From Gymnorhina tibicen (lineage: Eukaryota; Chordata; Aves; Passeriformes; Artamidae): a DNA stretch of 64,000 nucleotides. The stretch spans positions 609,519-673,518 of the forward strand of contig VXAZ01001670.1 of the NCBI GenBank assembly GCA_013399875.1, given 5' to 3'. Every line of letters begins with the position of its first letter. Within the stretch, counting starts at the first letter, position 1. The translations under genes were made by a program, and so were the position numbers. Below the pieces are notes generated by a model that did not search any database, was not told where the DNA came from, and saw only the letters and a program-made list of their open reading frames with translations. Below are positions 60,568-64,000 of the stretch, in pieces.

Positions 60568-62269
60568 CTTGTTCACATCTTTATGGTATTTTCCTTTATT
60601 TCTCTTTTGAACATGATTTTCCACTCCTTCCAATTTTTTTCCAGAGCAGCAGGGAGCAGTATGTAGCTGAACTAAATTCCTGCAGCTCATAAATATGAAC
60701 AAGTTCTATGTGAACAAGCCTTGGAGTAATGACCACTGATAATCCATCTGTGTACAACTAAGAACAATTATGACCTCCATCTCAGTATTCAAAGCAGCAA
60801 AATTTTTCTGTAGCAGAGCTGATCTGTCACTGACAGCAGAATGCACCACAATCAGCTGAGGAAACACTAAACAGATTCTGGTGAACCGTGTGATAGCAGC
60901 AATTAACTTTGGGTTGTCATGTATCTACGTCTGAGAAACAGCATGACTGTGTCCCATGCTGGTATCAGACTGACTGGAAGATCCTTCAGCATTACACTAA
61001 CATCAGCAACACCAATTAGGTGGTTCCCCCTCCCTCACTACACAGTGGTATCTGTCCCTTTAGGACACCTGTTTGCTCACAGTCCCAGAGCATTGTGTCA
61101 ATCCCACCCCGGTTAGCAGCAAACAGGCATGACAGTGGGCAGAGGAGCATATAGAGGAAGATGATGCTGGTTAGTGCCTGACACTGAACTGTAAGGGAGG
61201 AGAGTTTACTGTAAGTAGAATGTAAAATTAGGGATGGGTTCTTTCCTATTGAAAGAAATCAAGAAATTACATAAATTTTTGACACAACTTGAGCTGATAC
61301 ATGCAATAGGAGAAAGAAATAGGAAGGGAAGTATCATTTGTACTTTGTATTCACTTCCACGGATTGATTTGACCACTGTTAGTGGACAAAATATCATAGC
61401 AGCTGCTTCTTCTTCACTGAAAACTCTTAACGATTGAAAAAAATCTTCCTATCAGTAATCCTTCCTGTCAGAGCAAACCTGATCCTGTAGAGCATACCTG
61501 TTATCTTAATGCAACTCAGTTGCTGCAGAGATAGGGACTGAATTCACTGTACACGTGGACAGGACTTCTTTAGAAGTTTCTGTCACAGACTGGAAACATA
61601 ATTGAGCACAAACAAACAAAACTATTTGATAAAAGTGTCAGATCATCAGGTCTGGGAATTACAAGGTCAGTCATACCTGTCCTAAGCCCAAACACAGATC
61701 CACAGATCTGTCCTAGGCAGACGAAGCTACTCAGCGTAACAAAGATGAGAGGAGCAGGAACTCATACTGTGTCTGCAGGACCTAGAAGCCCTCTTCAGAA
61801 TGTGATTCAGGATGAGTGCCTCACACTGGTGCTCCAAAACTCTGTGATACATCTCTTTTCTCTTCAGAGCCTATACAGTAATTCCTGCCTTAAAGTTTAG
61901 TTACTCAAAATTAGATTGCATGAATAACTTCCAAAATGCTTATGGATCAATCTCAAATCCAACTTTCTCTGTGAGTAAGACTGACAATAAACAAACAGTA
62001 AATGCTGTTTAGTCATCCCTGATTGACAATTAATAATCAGTCCCCTTGCCAGCACTTTCCCTCCTGCATACACTTCTCCCATCTTACAGGTATATCCACA
62101 TAATGGCCCCATAGAACTACCAAGTGCCTCCTTACTGGGAACAGGCTGCTATCTCCAGGAGGCTGACTGTGCTCTACTCATCCCTCCAGCCCTACAGAGT
62201 GCCCTAACAAAGCAGTCTGTAGAGAACGGGTATCCTAGGTGAGACCCCGGGGACACAGAAGTGGTGAAT
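60568..62269. other. Unique non-coding sequence, no gene seen
   Basis: Open frames are at most 71 codons. No recognised repeat or gene. Confidence 0.6.
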
Positions 62270-62600
62270 GCAAAGGCAGCAGCTGCTGAGGTGGATGGAT
62301 GTCTCTGATACCACAGTGAGCATCACAGCCTCTTGCTGCTCTCAATTTGCAACTGAAAGGACCATTTGTAAATCATTTTTAATTGTCATGTTAAAGTGCA
62401 CAGAGTGCGGCAATCGGAGAGCTGGTGGTGTTGGAGGCCTGACACCATCATCAGGCACGGATCAGCAGACAGGATAATAGGAGGAGAAGCTGCAGGGTTA
62501 CATAAGCAGGTGCAGGCAGGCAAGTGGGAATGTGAGAGAGAAGGGCAAGTGCATGCCCACTCCCTGCTCTCTTCTGGGGAGCAACTCATGTGAACTCCTG
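62270..62600. other. GC-richer unique block, possible conserved element
   Basis: GC is higher than the surroundings, with several CpGs retained (GTGCGGCAATCGG, GCACGGATC). Multiple frames are open at once on both strands, as expected from composition. No domain is recognised. It could be a regulatory element or an unannotated exon. Confidence 0.25.
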
Positions 62601-64000
62601 TGAATGGCTACACAACCTCTTATATCATTCATTAATTTGGTCCATTGCAAAGACACACAACTCAAAATCTTTGGGAGATTTTTCACAATGAAACAATCGG
62701 GTTATTTGTAATTTTGCTCTTTTTAAGCCCTAGGAAGTGGCTTCTTCAGTTTCTAATAGTTCATCCCTATCTTGACAAGAAATCATCGAGAGAGGTTGCT
62801 GCTGAAGTTCAGCAGGCTGTGACAAGTTATTCACCTTTTTGGTATTATGCCTTTAACCATCTCTTAAGTGAAATGGTTCCCAGAAAATCTCACCAAGCCA
62901 GGGATCTTCTTTCCAGAAGACATGGTTCTCCAGGAAAAGATACTCAAAATCAGAAAGGGTCAGTCACTCTGGAAGTATCCTTTTAGTAAGTCCTATACTA
63001 AATGGAGAAAGAACTTTTTAGGTTAGAAGCATGGGTTCAGTTGTTTCCTATTAACTTGTCTGCCTCAGGGTATTTGTGAAACACCAAACACAGGTTTGGA
63101 TCCTGTTTATAAGAAATAATAATACATAGTAATGGGTGTTCATTGACCTTCATATGCTTCTCACAACTACTATTTGCTATGAAAAACTCTACAGCACTTT
63201 AAACCGAGGTGCCTTCAATAGAGTTCCAGAGGACAAAACCTCTCAAATTCCTTGTTCACCTCTCTGATCACTAGACAACTGGGAAGCATAGAAAAGCATG
63301 GGCTGAAATCAAGGATCCACCCTGCCTTCACCACAAAGTAGCCAGACTACTGTACTAAGAAGTCCTAGGTGCCTCATCTCAGTAGGTACAATCATTATGC
63401 AAAACAGCAGGCAGCAGGAGAGAGGCACAGAAAAGGGTTCTGCTTCACTGAGGATTCTTATTACTGCTTAAATACAGAAGATTGGATTTTCTTTCATCAT
63501 TACTCCCCAGGAGACCAGGGGCCTTGCAGATCTAGGATGTTTTGTAATCTGACATAAGGGACACCTGTTCATCTGCAGCACATGGATTCACTTAGCAAAC
63601 ACATTCTGATAGTACTGAGAGCAGCAGCAAAGCTATGCTTGCAGTTTGAGGGTGGAAGGTAGAAATGGCTAACTGCTGCCCTTCAGTCTCCAAGAAACTG
63701 CTTTGATTGCTGTTATCCTATTTATAGTTTCAAAGAGCTATCCTTGCAATTAGAAGTAAGAAGTTGAGAACAGTCATAGCCATGCCCATCTCTTCTATAG
63801 CAGCACTCCCATGGTCATTTTTTTGCCAGCCAGGAATAAGCACTATGACAAATGAATTTCATGATAAATAAATAGAGAAAATAAATACCAACTTTATATT
63901 ATGAAAGCAGCAGACAAATGCTCCAAAACTTGGTTCATTATGTTTAAGAACAAGTCCAATGCAATACTGATCAGGAGAGAATCAGGCTTATCTTTTCTGA
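62601..64000. other. Unique non-coding sequence, no gene seen
   Basis: The longest frame is 113 codons (62645-62986), with no recognisable domain. MIR-like wording at 63110-63200 and 63300-63380 is too weak to call. Confidence 0.55.

Noticed and set aside
1..64000. Search for CRISPR arrays, operons, toxin systems, retroviral LTRs or a new gene system
   Set aside because: No regularly spaced repeats, no LTR-type ends, no clustered genes. The window is vertebrate non-coding DNA.

Overview
This window is non-coding sequence from a sauropsid vertebrate nuclear genome, most likely a bird. The best evidence is a 5'-truncated CR1 LINE on the minus strand at 40788-41405. It ends in the CR1 3' octamer repeat and still carries recognisable fragments of the reverse-transcriptase C-terminus. 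Two much older CR1 pieces (6890-7020, 7855-8310) and about ten worn L3/MIR-type remnants fit an amniote with low repeat content. There are no L1, Alu or B1 elements and no retroviral LTR that I could recognise. Base composition is AT-leaning and strongly CpG-poor, apart from the first ~170 bases and a few small pockets. Bacterial features (operons, ribosome binding sites, CRISPR, IS elements) are absent and not expected.

No complete protein-coding gene could be supported. Long open frames are at the level expected by chance: the longest, 165 codons at 9668-10165, is about what one expects once in 64 kb of this composition. The left edge (1-170) is the border of a CpG island, with a plausible splice donor at 90/91. 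The window may therefore begin at a promoter or first exon and continue into a long first intron or an intergenic desert. Three short segments (around 2021-2204, 12538-12656 and 16608-16694) have exon-like properties, such as an acceptor-like tract, GC-rich third positions or CpG retention. None matches a family I know, and all are low confidence.

Layout: 1-170 CpG island edge; 360-1095 two L3/MIR remnants; 1.1-6.9 kb mostly unique sequence; 6.9-8.3 kb old CR1 pieces; 8.3-23.4 kb unique sequence with weak exon candidates; 23.4-26.7 kb a perfect 26-bp palindrome followed by a dense cluster of ancient L3/MIR-like pieces; 29.07 kb a (TG)24 microsatellite; 30-40.8 kb unique sequence with a few repeats; 40.8-41.4 kb CR1; 41.4-49 kb unique sequence; 49-64 kb the part richest in candidate conserved regulatory sequence. 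Within that last part the strongest candidates are 51990-52190 (CpG-retaining, RFX-like and ONECUT-like sites), 54490-54625 (perfect PBX-MEIS/PREP decamer), 55177-55209 (two TAATTAG sites around TGACGTC), 59796-59868 (four copies of TATGTCA) and 60361-60380 (a direct-repeat-4 nuclear receptor site).

I found no evidence for a novel gene system. The useful leads are candidate enhancers and a few candidate exons, and cross-species alignment or RNA-seq would settle them quickly.
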